NCBI RefSeq assembly: GCF_000743535.1
Contig: NZ_AVCJ01000051.1
Span: 1 to 64,000 of the forward strand
DNA length: 64,000 bases
Direction of reading: 5' to 3'
Origin: Arenimonas donghaensis DSM 18148 = HO3-R19
GTDB taxonomy: Bacteria > Pseudomonadota > Gammaproteobacteria > Xanthomonadales > Xanthomonadaceae
The position numbers and the translations under genes are program-made. The notes beneath the pieces were generated by a model that did not search any database, had not been told where the DNA came from, and worked only from the letters and a program-made list of their open reading frames with translations. Numbering within the stretch: the stretch's first letter is position 1; the number at the start of each line of letters is the position of its first letter. Of this stretch, positions 41,490 to 50,508 are shown piece by piece.

Positions 41490-42506
41490 TTACTTGAAGT
41501 TCGCCGACCAGTAGGTCTTGATCTGCTCGACCAGCGCATCCGGCAGCGGCACGTAGCCCAGCTGGGTGGCCGACTCGTCGCCGTTCTCGTAGACCCAGTC
41601 GAAGAACTCGCGCGCGGCCTTGTTGCCCGCGGCGTTCTTCGGCTTCTTGGACATCAGGATGAAATTGGTCGCGGCGATCGGCCAGGCGTCGTCGCCCGGG
41701 GCATTGGTCACCACCAGGTAGAAGTCCTTGGCCTTGCCCCATTCGGCGCTGGCCGCGGCGGCCTGGATCGAGGCGTTGGACGCCTGGACGTAGTTGCCGT
41801 TGGCGTTTTTCATGGTCGCGTAGGCGACCTTGTTGGTCAGCGCATAGGACAGCTCGATGTAGCCGATCGCGCCCTTGATCTGCTTGACGTAGGCGGTCAC
41901 GCCCTCGTTGCCCTTGCCGCCCACGCCGGTCGGCCAGCGCACCGAGGTGCCTTCACCGACCTTGGACTGCCATTCCGGCGAGACCTTGGACAGGTAGTTG
42001 ACGAAGTTGAAGGTGGTGCCGGAGCCGTCGGAACGGTGCACGACGGTGATGCGCAGGTCCGGCAGCGTCACGCCCGGGTTGAGTGCGACGATGGCCGGGT
42101 CGTTCCACTTGCCGATCTTGCCCAGGTAGATGTTGGCCAGGGTGGCGCCGTCGAGCCGGAGCTGGTTGGCGGCGATGCCCGGCACGTTGAAGGCCGGCAC
42201 GATGCCGCCCATCACGGACGGGAACTGGGCCAGGTGGGAGCCGGCCAGGTCATCGGGCTTGAGCGGCGCATCCGAGGAGCCGAAGTCGACGGTGTTGGCC
42301 TTGATCTGGGCGATGCCGCCGCCCGAACCAATGGACTGGTAGTTGACGCGGTTGCCGGTGGCTTCGTTGTAATCGGCGGACCAGCGCGACATGGTCGGGA
42401 ACACGAACGAGGCGCCGGCGCCGGTGATCTCGGCGGCCTGGGTGGCGGGGGCGAGGCCGGCGGCCAGGGCGATGGCGGCCAGGCTGCACTTGATGGACTT
42501 GAGCAC
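41490..42506 (-). CDS. pstS: Periplasmic phosphate-binding protein PstS
   Basis: PstS captures phosphate in the periplasm for PstCAB. The 338-aa precursor has a Sec signal peptide (MLKSIKCSLAAIALAAGL, cleavage after TQA near 24), then the typical EITGAGASFVFPTMSRW start. Phosphate ligand segments are GSGGGIAQI, DFGSSDAPL and HRSDGSGTTFNFVNYLS. It is the first gene of the pst operon, with a Pho-box promoter on its 5' side, divergent from a phosphate porin. Confidence 0.97.
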   Translation of the reverse strand: MLKSIKCSLAAIALAAGLAPATQAAEITGAGASFVFPTMSRWSADYNEATGNRVNYQSIGSGGGIAQIKANTVDFGSSDAPLKPDDLAGSHLAQFPSVMGGIVPAFNVPGIAANQLRLDGATLANIYLGKIGKWNDPAIVALNPGVTLPDLRITVVHRSDGSGTTFNFVNYLSKVSPEWQSKVGEGTSVRWPTGVGGKGNEGVTAYVKQIKGAIGYIELSYALTNKVAYATMKNANGNYVQASNASIQAAAASAEWGKAKDFYLVVTNAPGDDAWPIAATNFILMSKKPKNAAGNKAAREFFDWVYENGDESATQLGYVPLPDALVEQIKTYWSANFK

Positions 42507-42562
42507 GTTGCGACTCCTAGGAAGGTGGGTGCGGCGACGGGGGCTTGCCCCGATGCCGGGCC

Positions 42563-42618
42563 ATTACAGGCCGGACCGATGACAAGCTTGTTGCCCGTTC
42601 ATGACAATCGCGTGACAG
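42563..42618 (-). promoter_or_regulatory. Pho boxes and promoter of pstS (four direct repeats)
   Basis: On the minus strand four 7-bp units lie at exact 11-bp spacing: CTGTCAC (42612-42618), TTGTCAT (42601-42607), GGGCAAC (42590-42596) and TTGTCAT (42579-42585). This is two PhoB-binding boxes in series, three units close to consensus CTGTCAT. A -10 element TGTAAT (42563-42568) follows the last unit by 10 bases, as in PhoB-activated promoters that lack a -35. Confidence 0.85.
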
Positions 42619-42641
42619 GGCCTGGCCCGGCCCCGCCCCAA

Positions 42642-42681
42642 CCGTCACGGCGCTGTCATGAAACCCACAAGTTGCCGTCAC
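42642..42681 (+). promoter_or_regulatory. Pho boxes of the phosphate porin gene (four direct repeats)
   Basis: On the plus strand, four units again sit at 11-bp spacing: CCGTCAC (42642-42648), CTGTCAT (42653-42659), CCCACAA (42664-42670) and CCGTCAC (42675-42681). Three are close to the PhoB consensus. They lie 71 bases before the porin start. A clear -10 was not found. Confidence 0.8.
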
Positions 42682-42751
42682 AATGTCGCGTCAGGCTGTG
42701 CCCGCTGAAACCGGCCGCCAACGGCATCAAATCATCCAGGGAGTTCATGAC

Positions 42752-44056
42752 ATGCGTTTGACCATCCTCGCCGCTTCGCTCGCGGCCGCACTCACGGGTT
42801 TGAGTCCCGACACCGCCTTCGCGCAGCAGGCCAGCGACCAGGAAGTCGCCGAGCTCAAGGCCCAGGTCCAGGCGCTGATGGCGCGCATCGAGCAGCTCGA
42901 GGAGCGCGACGACGCCCAGTCGGCCGTCAACGTGGATACCGCCGAAGCGCTCAAGGCCGTCCAGGCCACCCAGCCCAAGGTGGAGACCAAGGGCGGCCTG
43001 AAGGTGACCTCGCCCGACGGCACCGCCTCGTTCAGCCTCGGTGGACGCCTGCACTTTGACGGCTACGCCTGGGATCGGGACCTGGCCACCACCACCGGCA
43101 CGTCCGAGTTCCGCCGCGCCCGCCTGACCCTGGGGGGCACGGTCTCGGGCTGGGAATACAAGATCGAGCAGGACTTCGCCGCCGGCACCAACCTCGACGG
43201 CCTGCGCGACCTCTACATCGCCCGCACGCTCGGGCCCGGCAAGTTGACCGTCGGCCACTTCAAGCCCTACCGGTCGATGGAAGAGCTGACCAGCTCCAAT
43301 GAAATCCTGATGATGGAACGCCCGTTCGCCTCGGCCACCGGCCTGTTCAGCGGCCGCCAGTTCCAGCAGGGCGTGGGCTATCTCGTCGCGGGCGACAACT
43401 GGACGGCCGGTGGCACGGTGTTCAACCTGCGCGGGGCTTCGGGTCCGCGCAATGAAGGCATGGGCTTCGCAGGTCGCACGACCTGGGCGCCGGTGATGGG
43501 TGCCGAGCAGGTGCTCCACCTGGGCGCGTGGTACAGCCACGAGAACATCAACCAGGGTTCGGCGAACCTCTCGGCTTCGGCCAACTACGCCGGCCGTCGT
43601 GGCCCCAGCCTCGGCATCGCCACCTCGCCGGGCGCCGGCGGCGAGCAGGTCGATGCGCTCGGCCTCGAGCTGGCCGGCCTGTTCGGACCGGTCTTCTTCC
43701 AGTCCGAGTACGCCAACGCCAGCTTCGGCCAGCCGCTCGGCGCCGACCAGGACGTGCGCACCTTCTACGTGCAGGGCAGCGTGATGCTCAATGGCGGCCG
43801 CAAGTCCTACAAGGCCGGCAACGGCGTGTTCGCGTCGCCGAAGGTGGGCGAGCACGGGCTCTGGGAGCTGACCGCGCGCTTCGACAACATCGAGAACCAG
43901 GACATCCCGGGCCTCGAGGCCAGCACCTGGATCCTGGGCATGAACTACTACATCAACCCGAACCTGCGCCTGATGTTCAACTACACCCAGGGCGACAACG
44001 ACTTCAGCGGGGACGAAACCGCGCAGTACGCGCTGCGCACCCAGTTCAACTTCTGA
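42752..44056 (+). CDS. oprP: Phosphate-selective porin OprP/OprO
   Basis: This is a 434-aa outer-membrane protein. It has a signal peptide (MRLTILAASLAAALTGLSPD, ending near FAQQ) and then an N-terminal coiled coil (EVAELKAQVQALMARIEQLEE), which joins trimers in this family. The remaining beta-barrel has strands such as SFSLGGRLHFDGYAWDRD, YKIEQDFAAGTNLDGLRDLYI and VGHFKPYRSMEEL, and ends in Phe (LRTQFNF). GGGAG precedes ATG 42752 by about 8 bases. It is divergent from pstS, and both carry Pho boxes, giving coordinated phosphate uptake across both membranes. Confidence 0.92.
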   Translation: MRLTILAASLAAALTGLSPDTAFAQQASDQEVAELKAQVQALMARIEQLEERDDAQSAVNVDTAEALKAVQATQPKVETKGGLKVTSPDGTASFSLGGRLHFDGYAWDRDLATTTGTSEFRRARLTLGGTVSGWEYKIEQDFAAGTNLDGLRDLYIARTLGPGKLTVGHFKPYRSMEELTSSNEILMMERPFASATGLFSGRQFQQGVGYLVAGDNWTAGGTVFNLRGASGPRNEGMGFAGRTTWAPVMGAEQVLHLGAWYSHENINQGSANLSASANYAGRRGPSLGIATSPGAGGEQVDALGLELAGLFGPVFFQSEYANASFGQPLGADQDVRTFYVQGSVMLNGGRKSYKAGNGVFASPKVGEHGLWELTARFDNIENQDIPGLEASTWILGMNYYINPNLRLMFNYTQGDNDFSGDETAQYALRTQFNF

Positions 44057-44072
44057 CGTCCGCAGGGTACGC

Positions 44073-44111
44073 AAGGCCGCGGTCCGGGCGCCCCGGGCCG
44101 CGGCCTTTTTT
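44073..44111 (+). terminator. Rho-independent terminator after the phosphate porin
   Basis: A 10-bp GC-rich stem AAGGCCGCGG/CCGCGGCCTT (44073-44082 with 44098-44107) is followed by a T run through 44111, 17 bases after the porin stop. Confidence 0.88.
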
Positions 44112-44191
44112 CATTGCGGCGGGCCAGGCGACCCGTGCCGCCGGGGCGGGTAATATCGTCCGGGCTACGAACCGACGCCCCCGGAGATCCG

Positions 44192-45043
44192 ATGACCACA
44201 CTCGAATTGCCCGATTCATCGCGCCAGTGGATCGTGGACCAGGTCCGGTCCGGGCGTGAGCCCTTCGACGTCATGGACGCGATGGTGGTCGAAGGCTGGC
44301 AGCGCGACCAGGCGCAGTTGGCCGTGCAGGAAGTCATCCACGGATTGATGGTCGAACATGCCCGGGCCAATGGCTTGCCGGAACCGACGCCCGTGCCCGA
44401 GCCGATGGATCGCGGCGGCCCGCACCAGCTCGACGGCGGCGATCGCCGGGTGGCGGTGCTGGCGAACCTCAGGCACCCGCGCGTGGTGGTAATGGGCGGG
44501 CTGCTGTCGGACGCCGAATGCGACGGGCTGATCGAGCTGGCCCGCCAGCGGCTGCAGCGCTCGGAGACCTTCCTGCTCGATGAGGGGGTCAGCCAGGTGC
44601 ATGAAGCGCGTACCAGCGAGGGCATGTTCTTCACGCGCGGGGAAAACGCGCTGTGCCAACGCATCGAAACCCGCCTGGCCAAACTGTGCGCCTGGCCGGT
44701 GGAGTTCGGCGAAGGCCTGCAGATCCTGCGCTACGGGCCGGGAGCCGAGTACAAACCGCATTTCGACTACTTCGATCCCGACAAATCCGGCACCGCCGGC
44801 ATCCTGTCCAATGGCGGGCAGCGCGTCGCGTCGATCGTGATGTATCTCAACAATCCGGAGGCGGGCGGCGAGACGACGTTCCCCGACGCGGGATTCAACG
44901 TCGCCCCGATCAAGGGCAATGCCGTCTTCTTCAGCTACGACCGGCCGCATCCGATGACCGGCACCCGCCACGGCGGCGCGCCGGTGCTGGCGGGCGAGAA
45001 GTGGGTCGCCACCAAGTGGCTGCGGCTGGGCGAGTTTCGCTAG
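44192..45043 (+). CDS. 2-oxoglutarate/Fe(II) oxygenase, prolyl 4-hydroxylase-like
   Basis: This 283-aa protein has a double-stranded beta-helix of the P4H type. Iron ligands are His and Asp in YKPHFDYFD and a distal His in RHGGAPV, with the 2-oxoglutarate lysine in EKWVATKW. An N-terminal region of about 80 aa (with WIVDQVRSGREPFDVMDAMV) is extra to the catalytic fold and helical. Bacterial P4H-like proteins hydroxylate proline in proteins such as EF-Tu; the substrate here is unknown. ATG 44192 has a GGAG ribosome site 7 bases upstream. Confidence 0.88.
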   Translation: MTTLELPDSSRQWIVDQVRSGREPFDVMDAMVVEGWQRDQAQLAVQEVIHGLMVEHARANGLPEPTPVPEPMDRGGPHQLDGGDRRVAVLANLRHPRVVVMGGLLSDAECDGLIELARQRLQRSETFLLDEGVSQVHEARTSEGMFFTRGENALCQRIETRLAKLCAWPVEFGEGLQILRYGPGAEYKPHFDYFDPDKSGTAGILSNGGQRVASIVMYLNNPEAGGETTFPDAGFNVAPIKGNAVFFSYDRPHPMTGTRHGGAPVLAGEKWVATKWLRLGEFR

Positions 45044-45682
45044 TCAGGCCGCCGGGGTCTTGTCCCGGTAGCGGCACAGGTCCCGGATGACGCACTGGGG
45101 ACAGTCGGGCTTGCGTGCCTTGCACACGTAGCGTCCGTGGAGGATCAGCCAATGGTGTGCGTCGAGCCGGTATTGCGCCGGCACGGCCTTCATCAATTTG
45201 TCTTCAACCGCGCGCACGGTTTTTCCCGGGGCCAGCCCGGTGCGGTTGGCGACCCGGAAAATGTGCGTATCAACGGCGATCGTCGGTTCGCCGAAGGCGG
45301 TGTTGAGCACGACGTTGGCGGTCTTGCGGCCGACGCCGGGCAGGGCTTCTAGCGATTCGCGGTCGCGCGGCACCTCGCCGCCGTGTTGTTCGACCAGGAT
45401 GCGGCAGGCCGCCACGACGTTGGCGGCCTTGGCGTTGTACAGGCCGATCGTCGAGATGTACTTCTTCAGCCCTTCTTCGCCCAAGGCGAGGATGGCGGCC
45501 GGCGTATTGGCCACCGGGAACAGCCGCCGCGTGGCCTTGTTGACGCCGACATCGGTGGCCTGGGCCGACAGCGTCACCGCCACCAGCAGCTCGAAGGGCG
45601 AGCTGTATTCGAGCTCGGTGGTGGGCTTGGGATTGAGTTCGGACAGCCTTGCGAACAGTTCCTGCCGGTCGGCCGCCTTCAT
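45044..45682 (-). CDS. nth: Endonuclease III
   Basis: Nth removes oxidised pyrimidines and cleaves the abasic site. The 212-aa enzyme has a helix-hairpin-helix LPGVGRKTANVV with the catalytic lysine K120, the aspartate D138 (AVDTHIFRV), and the [4Fe-4S] cluster cysteines C187-X6-C194-X2-C197-X5-C203. ATG 45682 overlaps the stop of rnfE (ATGA). The rnf-nth link is conserved in gammaproteobacteria. Confidence 0.97.
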   Translation of the reverse strand: MKAADRQELFARLSELNPKPTTELEYSSPFELLVAVTLSAQATDVGVNKATRRLFPVANTPAAILALGEEGLKKYISTIGLYNAKAANVVAACRILVEQHGGEVPRDRESLEALPGVGRKTANVVLNTAFGEPTIAVDTHIFRVANRTGLAPGKTVRAVEDKLMKAVPAQYRLDAHHWLILHGRYVCKARKPDCPQCVIRDLCRYRDKTPAA

Positions 45683-46323
45683 GCCGCGGTGCCCGTGCGT
45701 CGAAGTCGCCAGGCCTGTCGCGTCGCGACCAGCGCCGCCAGCACCACGAAGGCGCCCACCGGCAGGATGGCCAGCACGAACCCCGGGTAGCCCGCCGCGG
45801 CCAGTTCCAGTCCCGGCAGGCCAAGCAGGTGGCCGGCGCCGGCGAACAGGCTGCCTTCGCCGATCAGCTCGCGCAGGGCGCCGATCAGCAGCAGCACCCA
45901 GAGGAAGCCCAGGCCGGTCGCCAGGCCGTCGAGCGCCGCACGGCCCGGGTCGTTGCGCGAGGCGAAGGCCTCGGCGCGGCCCATCAGCGCGCAGTTGGTG
46001 ACGATCAGCGGAATGAACAGGCCGAGCACCGCGTGCAGCTGTGGCAGGAAGGCGCGCATGGCCAGTTCGATCGAGGTCACTACCGCGGCGATGACCATGA
46101 TGAACGCGGGGATGCGCACGTCGCGGCGGGTGAGCTTGCGAATCGTCGCCACCGCGGTATTGGTGACCAGCAGCGCCAGCACCGTCGCCAGGCCCAGGCC
46201 CAGCGCATTGACGGCGTTGTTGCTCACCGCCAGCAGCGGGCACAGCCCCAGCAGCTGCACCAGGCCGACGTTGCCGCTGGACAGGCCGTATTCGAGGATG
46301 GCGCGGGGCGTGCTGGCGGTCAT
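45679..46323 (-). CDS. rnfE: Electron transport complex subunit RnfE/RsxE
   Basis: This 214-aa membrane subunit of the Rnf/Rsx complex has about six helices. Family segments are NVGLVQLLGLCPLLAVSNNA, LVTNTAVATIRK and LGLFIPLIVTNCALMGRAEAFA. The conserved cysteines in GLCPLL and VTNCALMG are candidates for the membrane iron-sulfur site. It is coupled to nth downstream and rnfG upstream by ATGA overlaps. Confidence 0.95.
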   Translation of the reverse strand: MTASTPRAILEYGLSSGNVGLVQLLGLCPLLAVSNNAVNALGLGLATVLALLVTNTAVATIRKLTRRDVRIPAFIMVIAAVVTSIELAMRAFLPQLHAVLGLFIPLIVTNCALMGRAEAFASRNDPGRAALDGLATGLGFLWVLLLIGALRELIGEGSLFAGAGHLLGLPGLELAAAGYPGFVLAILPVGAFVVLAALVATRQAWRLRRTGTAA

Positions 46324-46994
46324 CGGGCTGGCGGTGGATCGGTCGGTGCGTCGGTGAACACAAGTGTAGCGCCGGCTTCGGCGGCGCGGACCGCGTTACC
46401 GTGCGCGGCAACGAAATCCAGGCTGCGGCGCACCGCCGCGACCACCGCGCGCGGCGTCAGCGTGGCGCCGGCGAACTGGGGGAAGTGGCCGCCATCGCGC
46501 CGGACGCGCCAGTGCTCGCGGGCCGGGTCGCCCAGGGCGCGTGAGCGGAATCCGTGGATCCAGTCGCTGCGGCCGGCTTCGATGTCGTCGCCCAGCCCCG
46601 GCGTTTCCTGGTGCGCCGTGATGCGCACGCCCAGCACGCGTCCCTCGCGGTCCACGGCCACCAGCAGCCGGATGGGCCCGGCGTAACCGTCCGGCGCGGT
46701 CGCCTCCAGGACCAGCGCCGCCGACTCGCCGCCGAGACAGGCGCGATGGACCTTCGAGGACGCCTGGCCGAGCCACCCCGGCGCCTGCACGGTCACGCCC
46801 GCGGCGATGGGGTCGTTGTCGTAGCGGTCCGCGGGCAAAACGATCTGCAGTGCCTGCAGGTTCGCCTGGCGCTCGCTGTCGGCGATGCGGTCGCGGGTCA
46901 GGGCCCAGGTGCCGGCCAGCAGCGCGGCCGCGGCCAGGCCGGCCAGGGCCAGCTGCCCGCTGGCGCGCAGCGATTCGCGCAGGCTGGGTTTCAT
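46320..46994 (-). CDS. rnfG: Electron transport complex subunit RnfG/RsxG
   Basis: This 224-aa subunit has one N-terminal membrane helix (QLALAGLAAAALLAGTWALT) and a periplasmic FMN-binding domain. The covalent FMN threonine motif is present as FAGATLTP. Typical segments are ETPGLGDDIEAG and WIHGFRSR. The start is ATG 46994, overlapping the rnfD stop. The frame is open far upstream, but that is only the shadow of rnfD. Confidence 0.93.
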   Translation of the reverse strand: MKPSLRESLRASGQLALAGLAAAALLAGTWALTRDRIADSERQANLQALQIVLPADRYDNDPIAAGVTVQAPGWLGQASSKVHRACLGGESAALVLEATAPDGYAGPIRLLVAVDREGRVLGVRITAHQETPGLGDDIEAGRSDWIHGFRSRALGDPAREHWRVRRDGGHFPQFAGATLTPRAVVAAVRRSLDFVAAHGNAVRAAEAGATLVFTDAPTDPPPAR

Positions 46995-48055
46995 GACGGC
47001 GCGTCCTGGCGTGGCGGCCGGCCTTCGCCGAGGATGCGCGGTCGCGTGTGGGCATCGATCCAGGGCGCGGCGCAGTTCATCAGCAGCACCGCGAAGGCCA
47101 CGCCGTCCGGGAAGCCGCCCCAGCGGCGGATCGCCAGCGTCAGCAGCGCGACGCCGGCACCAAAGACAAGTCGCCCGCGCGGCGTCGTGCAGCCGCTGAC
47201 CGGATCGGTGGCGATGAAAAACGCCGCCAGCACCAGCCCGCCCGAAAACACGTGCTGCAGGGGGAACGGATGCAGGTCCGGGTCGGCCAGCCAGAACGGC
47301 AGCGTCAGCACCAGCACCGTCGCCAGCGTCGCCACCGGCACCTGCCAGGGGATGATGCGCTTGAACAGCAGGAACAGGCCGCCCAGCACGTAGAAGTTCG
47401 CCACCCACTCCCAGCCCCGGCCGCCGAAGTCCCCGAACACCGGCGCGTCGCGGATTTCGGCCAGGGTCGCGCCCTGGCTGCCCAGGGTGCGCACGGTGTC
47501 GAGCGGCGTCGCCTGCGCCAGGGTGTCCCAACCCCAGGGTGGCGGCAGGTGCCCGGTGAAAATCGCGACCAGGCTGTCGGCCAGGCCGGGCAGGCCCATC
47601 GTGGCCTCCAGCCCGGCAGGCGCGAGCCAGTGGGTGAAGGCACGCGGGAAAGCGAGCACCACCACCGCCACGGCCACCATCGCCGGGTTGAACAGGTTGT
47701 TGCCCAGGCCGCCGAACAGGTGCTTGGCGAAGACGATCGCCGCCAGCATGCCGATCGCCGCCAGCCACCAGGGCGCCAGCGGCGGAATGCATAGTGCGAA
47801 CAGCACGGCGGTGAGCGGCGCGCTGAGGTCGGTCAGGAACGGCCGCAGCGGTTTGCCGCGGGCCTTGAGCATCGCCGCTTCGAAGCCCAGCGCGAATGCC
47901 GTGGCCAGTGCGATCTGGACCAGCACGCCGGGACCGAAGAACCAGGCATGCGCAAGCACGCCCGGCACCAGTGCGGCGATCACCAGGCCCATGGTTGCGC
48001 GCACGGTCCGGCGTGCAGGCAGGTGCGGCGCCGGCGCGGTTTCGAAGGTCCTCAT
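46991..48055 (-). CDS. rnfD: Electron transport complex subunit RnfD/RsxD
   Basis: RnfD is a membrane subunit of 354 aa with about 10 helices and covalently bound FMN. Family segments are FAKHLFGGLGNNLFNPAMV, FGDFGGRGWEWVANFYVLGGLF and FFIATDPVSGCTTPRGRL. The SGAT-like FMN threonine is likely in GSQGATLAE. It is coupled to rnfC and rnfG by ATGA overlaps. Confidence 0.94.
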   Translation of the reverse strand: MRTFETAPAPHLPARRTVRATMGLVIAALVPGVLAHAWFFGPGVLVQIALATAFALGFEAAMLKARGKPLRPFLTDLSAPLTAVLFALCIPPLAPWWLAAIGMLAAIVFAKHLFGGLGNNLFNPAMVAVAVVVLAFPRAFTHWLAPAGLEATMGLPGLADSLVAIFTGHLPPPWGWDTLAQATPLDTVRTLGSQGATLAEIRDAPVFGDFGGRGWEWVANFYVLGGLFLLFKRIIPWQVPVATLATVLVLTLPFWLADPDLHPFPLQHVFSGGLVLAAFFIATDPVSGCTTPRGRLVFGAGVALLTLAIRRWGGFPDGVAFAVLLMNCAAPWIDAHTRPRILGEGRPPRQDAPS

Positions 48056-49551
48056 GCGCCGGCATCCGGATCGGTGCCGGCGACGCGACGGGCGCGGGCG
48101 CGTTCGAGCGCCGCCGCCACGCCGGCCGGGCTGGCGGCGGACTTTCGTGCCGCCAGCCGCGCCTCGCGTTCGGCGGCCTCGCGTTCGAGCCGTTCGCGCC
48201 GGGCCTCGAAGCGTTGCCGCGCGGCTTCGGCGAGCACGGCATCGGCCTCGCGGGCGAGCAGCTCACCCTTGGCGCGGCGGAATTGCTCGGTCAGCGGGAT
48301 ATGGCTGGGGCAGGCCAGGTCGCAGCAGCCACATTCGATGCAGTCGAACAGCCCCTGGTCGCGGGCCTCGTCGAGTCGTCCGGCGCGTGCCTGCCAGAGC
48401 AGCTGCTGCGGCAGCAGCCGGGAGGGACAGACCGTGGCGCAATCGCCGCAGCGGATGCAGGGCATTTCGTCGTCGCTGGCGCGCAGCTCGGCGTCGCCCA
48501 GCACGAGCACGCAGTTGTGGGTCTTGCCGATGGCGAAGTCGTCATGGGGCAGGGCGATGCCCATCATCGGGCCGCCCAGCATCAGCCGCTGCGCCAGCGG
48601 CGTGTAGCCGCCGGCCTGTTCGACCAGGTACCCAACCGGGGTGCCCAGCGGCACGAAAAAATTACCGGGCCGGGCGACGCCCGGGCCGGTGACGGTGACC
48701 ACGCGCTCGAACAGGGCTTCGCCCAGCGCCACGGCGCGCCAGGCGGCGCGGGCGGTGGCCACGTTCTGCACCACCACGCCGATGTCGCGCGGCAGGCCAC
48801 CGCGCGGGACCTCCTGTCCGGTCAGCACCTGGATCAGCTGGCGTTCGCCACCCTCCGGATAGCGGGTAGGCACCGCGACCAGCGTCACCTCTTCGTTGCC
48901 ATGCGCCGCCACGGCCTCGCTGCAGGCGGCCAGGGCCTCGCGCATGCTGTCCTCGATGGCCAGCAGGATCCGTCCGGCACCGGCGACGCGCGCCATCAGC
49001 CGGGCGCCGCGCACCACCTCGTCCGCGTGTTCGCGCAGCAGCGCGTCGTCGCAGGCGATCCACGGCTCGCATTCGGCGCCGTTGATGACCAGGGTCGCGC
49101 GGGTGACCGCCAGCTTGCCGGCGGTGGGAAAGCCCGCGCCGCCCAGGCCGACGATGCCGGCATCGCGGATGCGGGCGCGGATCGCGTTGACCGGCGCCGG
49201 GTCGCCCAGCGGCGGCATGGCCTGCGTCGGTCCGTCCGCCTGGGTGTCGAGCACGATATGCGGCACGGCCAGCCCGGACGGGCCCGGCAGCGCGCGGGTT
49301 TGAATGGCCACCACCCGGCCTGCGAGCGGCGCATGCAGGTCGGCGCCCGCGCCCGCTTCGACACGGGCGATGCATTGGCCACGCGCCACGGCCTCGCCAA
49401 CGCCGACGCAGGCTTCGGCGGGCAGGCCGGCATGCTGGAGCAGCGAGAGATACAGCCGCGGCGGCGGCGCCACGCGACGCAGCCCGCCGGCGGTGGACTC
49501 GGCCTTGTGGCCGGGCAGGTCCAGGCCGCCGTGGAAACGATGCAGGTGCAC
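48052..49551 (-). CDS. rnfC: Electron transport complex subunit RnfC/RsxC
   Basis: RnfC is the peripheral, cytoplasmic NADH/FMN-binding subunit. The 499-aa protein has the start FHGGLDLPGHKAEST, the glycine-rich GLGGAGFPTAGKL, the ECEPWI loop, and two [4Fe-4S] ferredoxin motifs, CIRCGDCATVCP and CIECGCCDLACP. A charged, coiled C-terminal tail of about 80 aa (RRERLEREAAEREARLAAR) is shorter than in E. coli RsxC (about 740 aa). rnfA and rnfB, usually just upstream, are missing; an enoyl-CoA hydratase gene precedes it by 17 bp. Confidence 0.94.
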   Translation of the reverse strand: MHLHRFHGGLDLPGHKAESTAGGLRRVAPPPRLYLSLLQHAGLPAEACVGVGEAVARGQCIARVEAGAGADLHAPLAGRVVAIQTRALPGPSGLAVPHIVLDTQADGPTQAMPPLGDPAPVNAIRARIRDAGIVGLGGAGFPTAGKLAVTRATLVINGAECEPWIACDDALLREHADEVVRGARLMARVAGAGRILLAIEDSMREALAACSEAVAAHGNEEVTLVAVPTRYPEGGERQLIQVLTGQEVPRGGLPRDIGVVVQNVATARAAWRAVALGEALFERVVTVTGPGVARPGNFFVPLGTPVGYLVEQAGGYTPLAQRLMLGGPMMGIALPHDDFAIGKTHNCVLVLGDAELRASDDEMPCIRCGDCATVCPSRLLPQQLLWQARAGRLDEARDQGLFDCIECGCCDLACPSHIPLTEQFRRAKGELLAREADAVLAEAARQRFEARRERLEREAAEREARLAARKSAASPAGVAAALERARARRVAGTDPDAGA

Positions 49552-49568
49552 GGCCGCCGCGGCGCCGG

Positions 49569-50351
49569 TCAGCAGCCGCTGAAGCTGGGCTTGCGGCGCG
49601 CCAGGAAGGCGTCGGTGCCTTCCTTCATGTCCTGCGTCGAGAAGGTGACCGCGAACACCTGGGTTTCGTGGTCCAGGCCGGTGTCGAGCGGCGCCTCGCC
49701 GCCCAGGGTGATGGCGTCGAGGATGCCGCGCAGCGCCAGCGGGGCCGAGTTGGCCAGCTGGGTCGCGATCGCATCCACTTCGGCATCGAGCTCATCGGCC
49801 GGCACCACCTTGGTGACCACGCCCAATTCAGCCGCGCGCGCGGCGGTGATCGGTGCGCCCAGCAGGCACAGCTCGAGCGCGACGCCGCGACCGGCCAGGC
49901 GCAGCAGGCGCTGGGTGCCGCCAAAGCCTGGCACCAAGCCGAGGTTGACCTCGGGCTGGCCAAGCTTGGCGTTGTCGGCGGCGATGCGCAGGTGGCAGGC
50001 CATGGCCAGTTCCAAACCGCCGCCCAGGGCAAACCCGTTGACGCGTGCGATCACGGGCTTGCCCAGGCGCTCGATGCGGGTCATCAGGGCCTGTCCGTGG
50101 GCGGAAAAATCCCGCGCCTGGGCCGGGCTGAGGCCGTTCATCTCGGCGATGTCGGCGCCGGCCACGAAGGCTTTGCCGCCGGCGCCGGTAAGCACGACCA
50201 CGCGCACCGAGGCCTCGCTGGCGGCGTCGGCGAAGGCGGCGTGCAACTCGGTCAGGGTTTCGCGGTTGAGTGCATTGAGCTTGTCGGGGCGGTTGAGGGT
50301 GATGCGCCGGATGGCGCCCTGGTCTTCGACCAGCAGGGTGTTGAAGGCCAT
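49569..50351 (-). CDS. Enoyl-CoA hydratase
   Basis: This 260-aa crotonase-fold enzyme adds water to trans-2-enoyl-CoA. The oxyanion-hole segments are KAFVAGADIAEM and NGFALGGGLELAMACHLRIA. Both catalytic glutamates are present (GGGLELAM and LGQPEVNLGL), which favours a true hydratase over isomerases. I start at ATG 50351 (MAFNTLLVED); the longer frame has no support. It precedes rnfC on the same strand by 17 bp, so may be part of the same transcript although functionally unrelated. Confidence 0.88.
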   Translation of the reverse strand: MAFNTLLVEDQGAIRRITLNRPDKLNALNRETLTELHAAFADAASEASVRVVVLTGAGGKAFVAGADIAEMNGLSPAQARDFSAHGQALMTRIERLGKPVIARVNGFALGGGLELAMACHLRIAADNAKLGQPEVNLGLVPGFGGTQRLLRLAGRGVALELCLLGAPITAARAAELGVVTKVVPADELDAEVDAIATQLANSAPLALRGILDAITLGGEAPLDTGLDHETQVFAVTFSTQDMKEGTDAFLARRKPSFSGC

Positions 50352-50508
50352 TTCGTAAAACTCCGTTAAGCGGGGAACTCGCGGCATGGGATGGGGTCCG
50401 AAACGGGCCCATGCCTTAGATGTCAGTGGCGGTTCAGCCGTGCGGGGGCTATCCTAGCGCGGCATTCGGGGCACCACATCGCCCCAACCAACCAATGGAG
50501 ATTTCCTG

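Noticed and set aside
46320-48266. A 648-residue RnfG fusion
   Set aside because: The extra N-terminal part reads rnfD in the wrong frame; RnfG begins at ATG 46994.
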